Assembly: GCF_020497125.1 (NCBI RefSeq)
Contig: NC_059089.1
Span: 26,123,282-26,187,281 of the forward strand
DNA from: Mauremys mutica
Taxonomy: Eukaryota > Chordata > Testudines > Geoemydidae
Length of the DNA stretch: 64,000 nt
Direction: 5' to 3'
In this document: positions 24,661-35,911 of the stretch, one piece after another
Layout of the letters: each line of letters starts with the position of its first letter
How positions within the stretch are numbered: the stretch's first letter is position 1
Position numbers and translations under genes: made by a program
The notes under the pieces: model-generated
The model's input: only the letters and a program-made list of their open reading frames with translations
The model's database searches: none
What the model was told of the DNA's origin: nothing

Positions 24661-27425
24661 CCAGCTGTAGCAACCCCTTTACCTCCTGCACGAGGAGACT
24701 CTCGTGAGAAGGGTCCCTGAAGAGGGATGGGGAAGGTGTGGGGGGGGTAGAAATGAACTGTGGGGTATAACCCTGCTCTGATGTGCTGAAGACCCATCAA
24801 TCCGAGGTCATAGGGGTCCAAGCAGGGAGGAAAAGGGAAAGGTAGTTGGAGAACACTGGGACAGATGGATCCGGGAAACAGTCGGGTAGGTCACCCTCCA
24901 GCTCACCCTCAAAATGACCATTTGGCCCCTGGCTTGGCATGGCTTGAGCCTGACTGGGCAAAGGGTGGAGGAGGGTGGCTGGGATGGCACTTGTAGCCCT
25001 TGGCTTGTTTGTGTGTCTGACCCTGCCGAGGCTGGCTCCCCTGGCCCTGATGCTACTGAGGTTTGAACCACTTACACACCAGGGCTGGGACATAAAGACC
25101 AAGGGTTTCAGTCCTTGAGGCCATGTAACTCGCAGTCTGTTTGCTCCACAAATAGGGCTCAGCCATCGAAGGGCAAGTCCTGCACTGACTGCTGAGCCTC
25201 AGAGGACAACTTAGAGAGGAGCAGCCAGGAGGCTCGCCGCATGGAGACAATGGAAGCCATGGTGCGGGCAGCAGCAGCATCCGACGTTGCCTGGAGGGCC
25301 GCCCAGGCCGCAGATATGCCCTCATTGAAGATTGCTCAGAACTCCTTCTTGGAAGCCTCAGGGAGCGATCCTTCGAACTTGACCATGGCTTGCCACGTAT
25401 TAAAGTCATATCGGCCAAGGAGGGCTTGGTGGTTTACCACTCTCAGCTGAAGACTGGAAGAGTAATAAACCTTATGCCCAAAGAGATCCAGCCTCCTCAA
25501 GTCTTTATTTTTGGGGGTGGCCCCGGGTTGTCATTGCCTCTCCTTGTGGTTAACTGCTTCTACCACAAGGGAATTGGGGGAAGGGTGGGAGTACAAGTAC
25601 ACATTCTCCTTGGTTGGCACAAGGTACTTGCATTCAGCCCTCTTAGAGATAGGGGCTAGGGAAGAGGGGGTCTGTCACAGGGCATTAGTGATTTTGGAAA
25701 CCCATTCATGAAGGGGTAGGGCCACCCTGGCAGGAGCCAAGGAGCAGAGGACATCAAACAGGCAGTCCGAGGGCTCTTCTGATTCCTCTGCCTGAAGCCC
25801 CAAGTTGGACGTGACCCTTTTCAAAAGTTCCTGGTACACTTTGGTGTCACCTTGAGGAACTGAGTGAGGGGGCCCCATGATAGTCTCGACTGGCGACAAT
25901 GAGGATAATGCCAGTGCCGCAGGGACCTCTACTTCCATTGGTGGTCCAGATGCTTGCTCTCCTGGGTCCTCCTGGACCTGTGGGGTCTTACCCCCCCGAA
26001 GCCTCGAGCACCAGAGGGGGACGCAATATCAAGGCCGCTGGCCTCTCCGAGGCTCCCAATGCTGACCGGGCAGCCTGGGAGGGTTGGGTGAACCCCCAAG
26101 GGTTCCACAGATACCATGCTGCTGGTCACTGTGCCTGGGGCCATGGAACAAGTTTCAGTGTTGATGATGTAGGCAGCACCGCAGGTACCGGGGCTTGTCC
26201 AGGTTACGGAGCCTCGCTCTGTGCCAGAGGTATAAACGGTGCGGTCAGTACCGGGTGACCAGGATTGGGTGGAGCAATGGCTCTTGTCCAACTGGTGCCG
26301 GGCACTGCATCCCAAAGCCAACCTGTCCGAGCGAGACGGGTGTCTTGGTCGGGATCTCAGGGACCAACAGTACTCAGTGGATCTGCGTTGGAGACCTGGC
26401 GATCCACACCTCATGCTATTCGACCGGGACTGGGAGTGAATATGGGCTGGTTGCCAGGAGGATCTTCCTGAGTAGGGCGACCTACTGCTAACAGATGGGT
26501 GATGATGGCCCAGCGATCTGCAATCTCTGATCCTCGATCAGTCCCGTGATTGGTAGCGGACCCGTGGAGACAGTCGGGGCCAGCCCAGAAGTTCTTGCTG
26601 GGTAGCACGTGCCACAGAAGGTCTGCACCAGTCTACCAGCGAAGTACGCCTCGAGTCCCTCGATCGATGCCACCTGTACGGAGACCAAAGGGAACTCCGC
26701 TGAGCCTGCCTCTCTAGTCCTGAGGCGTCACAGCTTCAGGCAGGCGAGTGGTGGTGGGACATCCCTTTCGATGGGGAACCGTGCCGCTGAGGTGGGGAAA
26801 CACATGTAGGTCCTAGCGTGGGTTTTCCCTGAGACTGGGGTACTGCTGGAGCCAGTGTGGATAGCACCGGGACCATCAGGATCCCCTGAGCTGCTTGAAG
26901 GGTTTCAGGCATTGACAGCACCTGAAGCTGACCAGGGCCTGCGCCACTATCTGGAGTCACAGGCAAAGTGTGGGATGAGCTGCACCACTTGACTTGAGAT
27001 AGAGCCCAAATTCCCCAGGGAGGGAAATGAGCTGCCTGGCATGGGTCATGGCTCACCCCCAGCCCTCTCCTTTCCCTTACAGGAGGTAGGAGAGCTTCCC
27101 TTCACAGCTTTTTTTGGCTTCTTGACCGGAGTCGCGGAGAGGGAGCAGTGCCAGCTCGTAGATGGTGCCGCCAGAGCAATGTGCACAAGGCTGGTGCAGA
27201 GTTGGACCGCTGCTCCAGTGCCAGAGTGAGTGTCGACTCCATTAGGAGTGCTTTCAAACAGATATCGTGCGTCTTCTTCATCCTAGGTTTAAAGGACTTG
27301 CAGATACGGCACTTATCACTTATGTGCCCCTCGCTTAAGCACCTTAGGCAGCTGGTATGTGGATCACTGACGGGCATAGGCCGCTTGCAGCAATCGCAGG
27401 GCTTAAAGCCAGGGGACCAGGGCAT
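24661..27425 (-). pseudogene. DIRS-like gag (ORF1) remnants
   Basis: The 5' end of the element's coding region is the open stretch 27425-27102. It holds a cysteine-rich module: Cys10-x2-Cys13, Cys26-x2-Cys29, His34 and Cys39-x2-Cys42, followed by a basic stretch 'KSFKPRMKK'. DIRS ORF1 proteins start in this way. Further along are Ser/Arg-rich segments (26.4-25.9 kb) and, at 25.4-25.05 kb, a decayed capsid-like part rich in Ala, Met and Ser. Many overlapping short frames here reflect frameshifts in GC-rich sequence. ORF1 presumably packages the RNA. No intact frame remains. Confidence 0.65.
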
Positions 27426-27644
27426 GCCACATGCCCCATCCCCTGGCTGAGTCCCGTTCAGAACTAATGAAGAGTTTGAGAACTACTACTAAGGATAACT
27501 AAGAAACTGCTAACTATATACAATTCTATTACAGGTTTTCAAACTTCCCAAAAACAGAAAATGAAACAACGCTAGCCAAAGCAGCAGAAGTTCCAGCACC
27601 ATCACTGGCGGCAAGAAGGAACTGAAGGTGAGGAGTTCCACCTT

Positions 27645-27776
27645 TTCATGTTCTCTGTATGTATAAATATCTTCTTCCTGTATGTTCCAGTCTATGCGTC
27701 CGATGAAGTGGGCTATAGCCCACGAAAGCCTACGCTCAAATAAATTTGTTAGTCTCTAAGGTGCCACAAGTACTCC
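27645..27776 (+). mobile_element. Penelope-like element 3' tail, truncated
   Basis: This segment has the same block order as the tails at 34.4 and 38.5 kb: a palindromic stem ending in cccacgaaagc, then a short spacer, then gttagtctctaaggtgccac. The stem gtgggctatagcccac is a perfect 16-bp palindrome. The family assignment comes from the other copies, where the same tail follows GIY-YIG coding sequence. It abuts the right end of the DIRS element. Confidence 0.65.
27696..27735 (+). ncRNA. Hammerhead-ribozyme-like motif in the Penelope-like tail
   Basis: Outer helix GCGT (27696-27699) pairs with ACGC (27732-27735). Inside it are CCGATGA plus an extra A, a 6-bp stem GTGGGC/GCCCAC with loop TATA, then GAAA, GCC and T. 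This mimics the hammerhead core CUGANGA...GAAA...UH, with U4 changed to C, U16.1 changed to C and one extra A before stem II. Helix III would be minimal, as described for Penelope-type hammerheads. I infer a decayed ribozyme relic. Confidence 0.45.
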
Positions 27777-27779
27777 AGT

Positions 27780-30345
27780 CTCTCAGATGACTCTTCTTGC
27801 TACTTCCTCACACTCAACGTGCCTAAAAATTAGCCTTTCCCTTTCTTCCTGCCCTCCTCCTCACCCAGTTTAAACCACCACTATATTCCCCATCACAGCT
27901 ACACAACCCAGAAAAAGATAGGAGCTGCTCTCCCTTTTTTGCTCACTACATCACATGACTTTTTCCCTACAAAGTCCAGACATTTTAGTCTTTTCCTCAC
28001 CATCTCTACAGCCATAACTTTGTCCATGCTTTGGTAATCTCTCTTCAACTACTGTCATCAGGTCCCCTCCTACACATATAGCCATACCTCTTCTCCCTTG
28101 TAACATGCCCAAAATGCTGCTTGCAAGTTAATTTTCCTCTCCTACCAACATGACCAAGACACACCAGCCTTGGAATCTAGGTACTGGTTTATGCTCTTCA
28201 TCCACAAACAGTTCAAGATTCTCTTCCTGCAGACATCCTTTGCCCTTATTTCCTCTTACTTCCCTTCCCTACGGTCTATTGAGGCTTTTCTCCTTGCTGT
28301 TCCTTGTCTCCTTTTCCCACTCTTACCTCATGCCATCTCTGATGCTTGGAGTGCTCTTGATTAGTGTGCACCAAACTCTTACTTCGTGAAGGACACTTCT
28401 TAAAACATTTCTAGTCTGTGAAGCTTTCAAGCTTCCACACCTGTCTATCCGTTCACTTATTTAAATTGTAATTGTACCTGATGTTTTTCAAGTAGTAAAA
28501 TATTCTAAAATTTCCTGACCCCAAAACCTTACAGAGCTATATACACAACAGCGTACTAACACCAACACAGCACCCATAGTGCTTTGTTCCCTACTAAAAG
28601 ACAGCATTTTAATAGGAAAAATATTTCCACCTTTTTATGCAAGTATTCACGTTACCTTTACATTTTCAACATGGAAGCTGTAAAATAAAAATTGCACACA
28701 CAAACACACACTCTTTTTAGAAGACCCAAAACATTGCATTCACATCTGCTAGCACTCAGTTTACTACTACAACCTTTCTAACAGGGCTTAGGTTTGCTTC
28801 AAAAACAAAACAGAGTTCTCAATGATAGAATCACAAGCAAAAGCCCCTGCATAGTCAGTCTACAAAGAATTAACTGGATTAATTAGCAAGGGATTTGAGA
28901 AGCAGCTTGGAGCTAGAAAACCAAAACACTAAATTGTTTAAATACTTTGGCAACAGATCAAGGTTTCCAGGCAGCCCTATGTTCCATTCTCTCCTTTTCT
29001 GCTCGGTGTTTTAACACATTTAACCTGACTGAGGTACTTTTTCATGAGATATGAATGACATTGTCAAAATACCAAAAGAAGATGTGAATTAAAAAATGCC
29101 ACAAGCTGTTAGCAATTCTGCCAACATGTGTGAGCCCAAGCAACATTAATTAAAAATCAATAGCTTAGGACATAAATAGCTCTTATCTCTGGTAAACTAT
29201 ATCTCTAAAATAACTCTCTTTATAGGAAAAAACAAAGCAAATGTCTTTGCTATTATACTGAGTGAATTGACCACAACAAAGCTACAGAAATAAGGCAAAA
29301 AAACTGAGCAAAGCAGCAAATATTAGAAAGGGAAGCTAGGCTTGGAATGTTTCAACTACACACTATCATTAACACATAAATGGTTGGAAATAGCCAGACT
29401 ACAAACACTTGCAGAATGGGTTTCCAGAAAGTACATTTCACATTTTTATTTCTAATTCTAATTTGATTCTTCATCAAAACTTGCATGCCAAGAAAATTAG
29501 AAAACAAAGAACACTGATGTCCTCTTGGTGGAGGGATCTTTTTAGTCAGTATCCTTTACTGTTGTTTTAAAAATATAAATTAAGTTAAACGTTAAAATAA
29601 GTAGTGAGGAAGATATTAAGAATTCTCTTTACTGTAATAATTACAAAACTGAGGGGGGGAATGGACACAAAGGGAGTAAACTATCATTTCTTTCAAATAA
29701 TTATAATCTCTAGACTAAAGAGGAGAGACGTTAAGAATATAAACAAACGGTCCACCAGATATATGGTTATGAAAAGCCTGACTGACTGAAATTTTCAGAA
29801 ACCACCCTTTCTGTTATCTATCAATCTGTCCCATGCTTCCTTCATAGCAATTTAATGAAACAGCATTAATACATAGGAGTGCTAATCGAAGAATATTAAA
29901 GTGATAACATCTGACTCACGTCTAAATTTCTGATAAACATGTTTCTTATTCCATAATTTCTGCTCTCATGATATGAGGTGGATGCTTATTTTACACACAA
30001 ACAATTTTCAAAACTGAAAAGTTAGGATTCAAATTCAGGATGGCAACTCAAAGTCTTAGCAACCCAGGTAAAATCAGTGACTAAGCTATCTAACATCATT
30101 AGCAAAGAGTGATAATAGGAAGATCTACAGCTACAAGCATCCAAGGAATGAGGACCACTCATCAGATGTACACATCTGTCCAAGGACAAAGTAACATTGG
30201 TACCAAGTACTGTATGTTCCCCAAGCAAAGAATACTACCATAGTAACCCGCACCACAGTATCTTTCAATAAATCAAAATACCTTGGCCCAAATTTTTACC
30301 ACTGACTGGTAACCTTGAGTGGCTCAGTTGCTGTGTCTCAAGCTT
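27780..30345. other. Non-coding DNA, nothing recognised
   Basis: A pyrimidine-rich stretch runs from 27.8 to 28.4 kb, then A+T-rich DNA. No gene or transposon end was recognised. Confidence 0.5.
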
Positions 30346-30349
30346 GAGA

Positions 30350-30418
30350 CACCTTAGAGAGGCCTGATTTTCAGAAAGCAGGTGTAGCACCTTCTGAAAT
30401 TCAGGCTCCTCTAAGGCA
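30350..30418. repeat. Small palindromic (fold-back) repeat
   Basis: Arms 30350-30376 and 30392-30418 are inverted copies, with 22 of 27 positions pairing (core gcctgattttcagaa against ttctgaaattcaggc) and a 15-base loop. The shape fits an old, short MITE. I see no target duplication. Confidence 0.6.
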
Positions 30419-30660
30419 TAAAGCTGGGCACTCAAAAAAATAAAGGAATTCAAAAAACACTAGTCAATTGTGAAAACCCAAACCTTTGAAATGGTTCTAT
30501 AAAAGAATGAATATTAATAAATAGAAAGAATACATCTGATACAACCATGGTGTGCTGGACAGACCAAGGTGGGTTTTACTTTTGTTGCCCAATATTTTTT
30601 GCATTAATCAGCTATTTATTAAAGGAGTAAATGCTTCCAAAAAGAGACAAGACTTTAAAT

Positions 30661-30725
30661 GATTCATAGATGCATACATTCCAAGACCAGAAGAGACTGC
30701 TGTGATCATCTAGTCTGACTTTCTG
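30661..30725 (-). repeat. CR1-like LINE 3'-end fragment
   Basis: Read on the minus strand, the segment contains agtctagatgatcacagcag and cttctggtcttgg. This resembles the conserved CR1 3' terminus 'ctagatgacctc...cttccaaccc'. It is a short fragment without coding sequence. Confidence 0.5.
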
Positions 30726-30780
30726 CATAATTAGGCTTAGAACGATTGGATTTTTATTGGTAAATGTCAGTAAATGTTGT

Positions 30781-31988
30781 ACTCCTGGGAGAATTTTGCG
30801 CCACTGTGCGTGCGCATAATTACTGTGCCATTCATAATTTTTTCCCCACAGAAAATAACTTCTGCCAGAAAGTTGCTGCAGTTCTGCCTTTTTCCCGCTG
30901 GGATCATTGTGGTCCTAGCTGCCAATAGGGAAGAGAAGACGTTGCCTGTCTAGCAGTGCCATGCCTGTGGAGCCAGGTCAGGAGACAGCAGTATGAGGGG
31001 GACAGACAACGTGGGGCTGGAGGGGGGGGTCACAGACTGGGGTTCATAAGGGCTATTGGGGGAAGACAGACTGGGGCAGAGGCTGAATGGGAGTGGAGGT
31101 TCTGGGCCACACAGGGAAGGGGGAGGGAATATAGGGACACATGGGGGAACGGGGTGGCTGAGGGACGCACAGAGACATGAGAATGTGGGGTGCAGGGACA
31201 CATGGGGGAAAGGGGATGGCTGAATGGGGGCATAGAGACATGTAGGGACAGGAGGGAGGTGGTGCAGGGACACATGGGGACAGGGGAGGGGGCTGGCTCA
31301 GGGGGCACAGGGACACAAGGGGATGGGAGAGCGGGGCATGGACACATGGGGATGGGGAAAGTGGTTGTCTGAGTGGGGGTGGAGGGAAACAGGAGGACAG
31401 AAGGGAGGGGGGTGCAAGGACACATGGGGGTACGGGGACACATGGGGACAGGGCAGATGTACCTGACTGAATGGGAGAGGCTAGGGGTCAGCCAGGGTCT
31501 GCATGGTGGAGGCTCCCCAACAATCCCTTCCTGCCCCCCCCAAAAAATGTTCCATATTTCTCTCACCCACCCACCCTACCCAACAATCCTAGAGGTTCAC
31601 TCCCAGGCTCTTTCCCTCTTCCTCAGCATCTCCGTTACTCCTGACTCCCCCAAGTCTTTGCACAGCTTCTGAGGGGGGCAGGAAATACGGGTTTGTATTG
31701 TAGTTTAAATGAATTACTCGAACTTCTGTATTTATATGCCTAGTAGGGAATCTATTTGACAAAAAACATTTCCTAAATCTTTTTCATTGTCTGCATTGTT
31801 ACAGACATACTTGCTGACAGTTATTTTGAAATAAATTACCAAAATAATTGAAACTGGTGTGATTATATTGTGTTATTTTAAGAAATAAAATATGCAGAAT
31901 TTTGCAGAATTTTAAAATATTGGGTGTAGAATTTTCAGTTTTTTGGCCCACAATTTTTTATTCTTTGGCACAGAATTCCCCCAGGAGT
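30781..31988. mobile_element. 1.2-kb non-autonomous hAT-like element
   Basis: The terminal inverted repeats are actcctgggagaattttg on the left and, on the other strand of the right end, actcctgggggaattctg, extending about 23 bases. Flanking 8-mers are aatgttgt (30773-30780) and aatgttga (31989-31996), matching at 7 of 8. The centre is a strongly G-rich tandem region. Open frames there are low-complexity and on both strands, so no transposase is encoded. Superfamily hAT is inferred from the 8-bp duplication. Confidence 0.8.
31019..31480. repeat. G-rich minisatellite inside the hAT-like element
   Basis: Imperfect repeats of the form 'gggacacatgggga' recur at least eight times, interspersed with 'ggctgaatggggg'-like spacers. 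Guanines are concentrated on the + strand in many runs of three or more, so G-quadruplex formation is plausible. The matching Pro/Cys-rich frames on the minus strand are by-products. Confidence 0.75.
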
Positions 31989-32387
31989 AATGTTGATTTC
32001 ACCATACACACACAAACCAATGAAAAAACAATAATTGGAATTTACAGACAGGCAAAGAAAAATTCTGCTTGAGAACTTAGAGTTTGATTTAAGGATATTT
32101 ACTTTGTATATTTTGATACGTGATGTTGACAACTTGTGTTTTAAGAGTTATAAAGCTTTAACTTTCTGAGTCTCATCATCTACTGTCATTAAATAATTAT
32201 CGTCTGACACCTCCATAGTTTTCCACAACTGTGAACATTTAAATAGACAAAAATAGAAAAAAATGCTTAAAAATAAAACACTGATATTAGCCATCAAAAT
32301 TAAACAAAAGATAAAAACTGAATTCTGCCAAGCCTATGTATAACACAGCCCATAGAACTTCCCCAAATAATTCTGCTTGAACTAGAG

Positions 32388-32609
32388 CAGTGGTTCTCAA
32401 AATGGGGGTCAGGACCCCTCAGGGGGTCACGAGGTTATTACATGGGGGGGGGGTCGAGAGCTGTCAACCTCCACCCCAAATCCCGCTTTGCCTCCAGCAT
32501 TTATAATGATGTTAAATATATAAAAAAGTGTTTTTAATTTATAAGGGGGTCGCACTTAGAGGCTTGCTATGTGAAAGGGGTCACCAGCACAAAAGTTTGA
32601 CAGCCACTG
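32388..32609. mobile_element. Non-autonomous hAT-like element, perfect 8-bp target duplication
   Basis: It begins cagtggttctcaaaatg and ends aaaagtttgacagccactg, giving inverted termini CAGTGG/CCACTG with further matches. Both sides carry aactagag (32380-32387 and 32610-32617), a perfect duplication. The 222-bp body has 'gggggtcacgagg' and an A+T-rich middle, with no coding capacity. Confidence 0.9.
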
Positions 32610-32617
32610 AACTAGAG

Positions 32618-34075
32618 CATCTCTTTTTAAAAACAAAAAACAAAAATCCTGATTTTAAAATTGCCAGAGAGAGAAAACCCATTACAACCTTTGGTAATTT
32701 GTTACAGGCCAATATACAATCCTAAAATCTATTTGGCAGTACTAATTTCTTAAGAGTTTGAGATAAAAATTAAACTACCATCTGCACTGAGAGCTGTGTT
32801 CCACTAACAAGTTGCTAGGACTTTTGAGGTCGCTATTCAGCATTTCAGTTGAAAAGGCAAATCACCAAGGTGGGGCACCCTTGCTCTATAGCCTTCTCAA
32901 GGCCAAATGAAAAAAAAAGGGGGGGGGGGGGCAGAAATTGGACACATGACAATAAAAATAATTGTGGACAGGGTGCATCACAAATTAGTTAATAGCATAT
33001 CTGTTATACAAGTGGCACTGAGGCTCACATCTCCATAAAATACCTTGCTAGACCTCACGGCAGGAGGCAACACCAATCAGGCAGCCAGCCTCTGCTTGTG
33101 CAACATTACAGCATTGAGTCAGCTCTTCAAGAGCTAGTCTGTAATGTCCCAAGAGTTGATGTTACTGAAATAAAACAATAAATGGCATGAAGAATTGCAT
33201 CTATCAGTAAAAAAGAAAGATCTCAGAAAGATTAAAGAGGTAAAAATGCAAGCTATGAATTTACAGAACTTGTATGCAGACCACAGACCAATGCTTACAG
33301 GAATAACCAGAGAAGAATTTGAAACCTACGGTATGTCTACTCTCTACCATCATAAAAAAAAAAGATTAGCTAGAAAGAATACTAGAAAATATTGAGCTTG
33401 GACATGTTGATCTGTTTTTCTTCATCTATGTGTCTGAAGGCTAACATGCTGAACAGTCCTTTTGAAATTTCACAGATCTATTTATCACTACATAATATGC
33501 TATGCCAGCAACACATACAAGCCTCTTCAAAAATGCAAATGAAATTCTAAAGTATTTATAAAAGCTGGATCATTACAAACATAGTAATTATTTCAGTGAC
33601 CATAGCTACAATAAAAGTCACAAAACCACTCCTGCTTCAGAGCATTCGAGGATAAGCACCAGCTGAGCCTAGGAAGATATTTTCCACCTTCCCCTAAAAG
33701 ACCAGGTATTTTCATGTTGTCAAGACTCAGCATTTGCAGAGCACACAATAACTCCCCCTGAATTACAAACTGGAGAATACTTTTAACTGCTGAATTGTTT
33801 GCGTGGTGGAGTAAGATGGTCAGAGGATTTTGGGGGGAGAAGAGTTAAGTTGATGAGAAAAAAGGCAGGAGAGAAGAGCTGTGGTTAACAGTTTAGTGAT
33901 GGGAAATAGGACCTTGTCTTCTGGTGACTGTCATTTGAAAGATGATTATGTGGTTCATGCCTAAATTCTTCCACCTCCTTCATTTTATCATACATCTGGG
34001 TCTGCACTGCTATGTCCATAACATAAATAAAAGAAGTGTGATTAAAAGCCTAATAAAGCTAAGTGGAAGGGTACC
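32618..34075. other. Non-coding DNA; poly-A/poly-G junction
   Basis: No gene recognised. Near 32908-32931 a run of A is followed directly by a run of G. The rest is A+T-rich. Confidence 0.5.
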
Positions 34076-34087
34076 AATAACAAGAGA

Positions 34088-34358
34088 TATTAGGAATGGC
34101 AATATACAAAAACCTGTAGGAGAACACTTCAACCTCCCTGGCCACACAATAGCAGATCTTAAGGTGGCCATCCTGCAGCAAAAAAACTTCAGGACCAGAC
34201 TTCAAAGAGAAACTGCTGAGCTTCAGTTCATCTGCAAATTTGACACCATCAGCTCAGGATTAAACAAAGACTGTGAATGGCTTGCCAACTACAAAACCAG
34301 TTTCTCCTCCCTTGGTTTTCACACCTCAGCTGCTAGAAGAGGGCCTCATCCTCCCTGA
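34088..34358 (+). pseudogene. Penelope-like GIY-YIG endonuclease, C-terminal fragment
   Basis: About 90 codons. The start matches 'IRNGNIQKPVGEHFNLPGH', the segment in Penelope-type proteins where 'HF..pGH' follows the GIY-YIG core. Then come 'QRETAELQFICKF' and 'TISSGLNKD', which contain the conserved Glu and Gly-Leu-Asn of the domain end. This nuclease would nick the target DNA to prime reverse transcription. The GIY and YIG motifs and the whole reverse transcriptase are missing because of 5' truncation. The open frame continues upstream into host DNA only by chance, since the target duplication marks the true boundary. Confidence 0.7.
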
Positions 34359-34433
34359 TTGAACTAACCTCGTTATCTCTAGCTTGCTTCTTGCTTGCAT
34401 ATATATACCTGCCCCTGGAAATTTCCACTACTT

Positions 34434-34473
34434 GCATCCAACGAAGTGGGTATTCACCCACGAAAGCTCATGC
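34434..34473 (+). ncRNA. Hammerhead-like motif, core degenerate
   Basis: Outer helix GCAT (34434-34437) pairs with ATGC (34470-34473). The stem GTGGGT/ACCCAC with loop ATTC is followed by GAAA, GCT and C. The CUGANGA box has decayed to CCAACGA here. Compare the intact copy at 38516-38555. Confidence 0.4.
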
Positions 34474-34532
34474 TCTAAAACGTCTGTTAGTCTATAAGGT
34501 GCCACAGGATTCTTTGCTGCAATAACAAGAGA

Positions 34533-35900
34533 CTTTCCCCTGAACATTTTGCTTTTTCTGTTTATTACTAAAATATCTCTTGTATTTCATTATTACTTGG
34601 CAAACAGGCATGGAACCAGCATCATCATGTAGAAGCTAAAAAACAAAGAAACTTGTGATCTTAACACATTCAGTTACTGGGTGCTTGGATTGGGAGTCAA
34701 CAGGCCATCCACTTCAAGAATCCCTCTGACCTTGACCTTTCAAGGATCTACAGCTGGTAGAAACTGTACTCACCATGGAACAGGTAACTCAAGTACCATT
34801 TTAAGAAAAGTAGGAGCAATCTCTTTTCAAAAATTAAGATCACTTGAAACTGTATAGGGATTCTCCACAATTATTCAGCTTCCATTACAGCTAGTGCCAA
34901 GTTTAGTTAATCCACTTCTGAAATGTAGCAGCAATGAGGTATACAGTATTTGACACAGGATCCTTCATCCCTACAGTTAATCATCATCTACTAATAATTA
35001 AGAATTCAAAGTTTACTCTAATGCACAGCACTACAGTTGATATTGTTCTACATTGCAGAATTTGAAATTCTGCAGAGTTCCCACTTTTCAGCATTGTTTC
35101 TTGTGCAAATACAATCTATCACTGTATTAGCATTTCGATCAACTTTCTTTTTTATGATATTGGAGAATGTGTTTCATGCTGGGCTGATTTTTTTTTTCTT
35201 AAACTATCCTTCAAGTTATTTTGGCACTATAAATTAAACAAATATAGAAGAAAACGAGAGGTCATTTGTAAACAGTTTTAAAGGACATCATTTTTGCTCT
35301 AACATCTATAAATATGACACATTCCCTTAAAATGTTGCAACTATGTTAAAAATAAAAAAAATGTATTATATATGCCAGGAACAAAAATATTTCTGTAGCA
35401 TTTGGGGGAGGGGGGGATATTTTTAGCATTCTGACACTATTTATAATATTAGGTCAAATTCAGCCACCAATAAAGATACAAACATTAAAACGGTGTCCTT
35501 TAAGCTTCCCTTTAAGGCATCTACCATAATGATATAATTTGCTGTGGACATCATTAAAATGTAAAGTTAATGAGGATTCAGCTCAAAACAGAAGAAATGT
35601 AACCTATTTTCAGGCAAAACTTCTAACACTGCAATCAGAGGGAAAACCTCTTTGATGTCTCTTTGTCTCTTCTCATTAATTTTCTTTTGGTATAAAAAAA
35701 CAAAGGCTGTTTAAACTAAAAATGCACAGAAGTTTAAACATGATAATTATAGTCAAGCTGCAATGAGGTCATTAGGTTTTTAAAAGTTTGAAATAAACAA
35801 GAATGAGATAAATGACTATTTTAAAATGTGTCAGTTCTACTTAAATTGTCCATATGAAACCCACCATATTCCAAGGAGTTAATCTAAGTATGGAACTTCT
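34533..35900. other. A+T-rich non-coding DNA
   Basis: Nothing recognised apart from homopolymer runs. Confidence 0.5.
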
Positions 35901-35911
35901 TATAGATGACC

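Larger units (their letters stand above)
21747..27640 (-). mobile_element. Decayed, nearly complete DIRS-type tyrosine-recombinase retrotransposon
   Basis: Read on the minus strand, the order is a gag-like protein with Cys/His knuckles (27.4-24.7 kb), reverse transcriptase (24.66-23.88 kb), an RNase H-like block (23.7-23.0 kb), a tyrosine recombinase (22.97-22.1 kb) and then terminal inverted structure (22.04-21.75 kb). This is the order of DIRS1-like elements, which integrate with a recombinase rather than an integrase. The two ends share related sequence in opposite orientation: caccttcagttccttcttgc on the complement near 27625 and tcactctcatttccttcttt near 21930. Every domain carries frameshifts or stops, and a SINE interrupts the RT, so the copy is dead. 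The right edge may be truncated by the Penelope-like tail that starts at about 27645. Confidence 0.85.
34088..34520 (+). mobile_element. 5'-truncated Penelope-like retroelement with 12-bp target duplication
   Basis: The insertion is bounded by aataacaagaga on both sides (34076-34087 and 34521-34532), an exact 12-bp duplication. It starts abruptly inside coding sequence, as expected for incomplete target-primed reverse transcription. It runs through the C-terminus of a GIY-YIG endonuclease and ends in a tail with a hammerhead-like hairpin and 'ggattctttgctgc'. It is 433 bp long. Confidence 0.8.

Noticed and set aside
25000..26800. Many plus-strand open frames in the GC-rich part
   Set aside because: Shadows of the minus-strand DIRS gag region.
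30950..31566. Proline/cysteine/serine-rich open frames up to 178 codons
   Set aside because: They are translations of the G-rich minisatellite in a non-autonomous transposon: low complexity and present in more than one frame.
33942..34087. Upstream extension of the GIY-YIG open frame
   Set aside because: The 12-bp target duplication ends at 34087, so the first 48 or so codons are flanking host DNA joined by chance.
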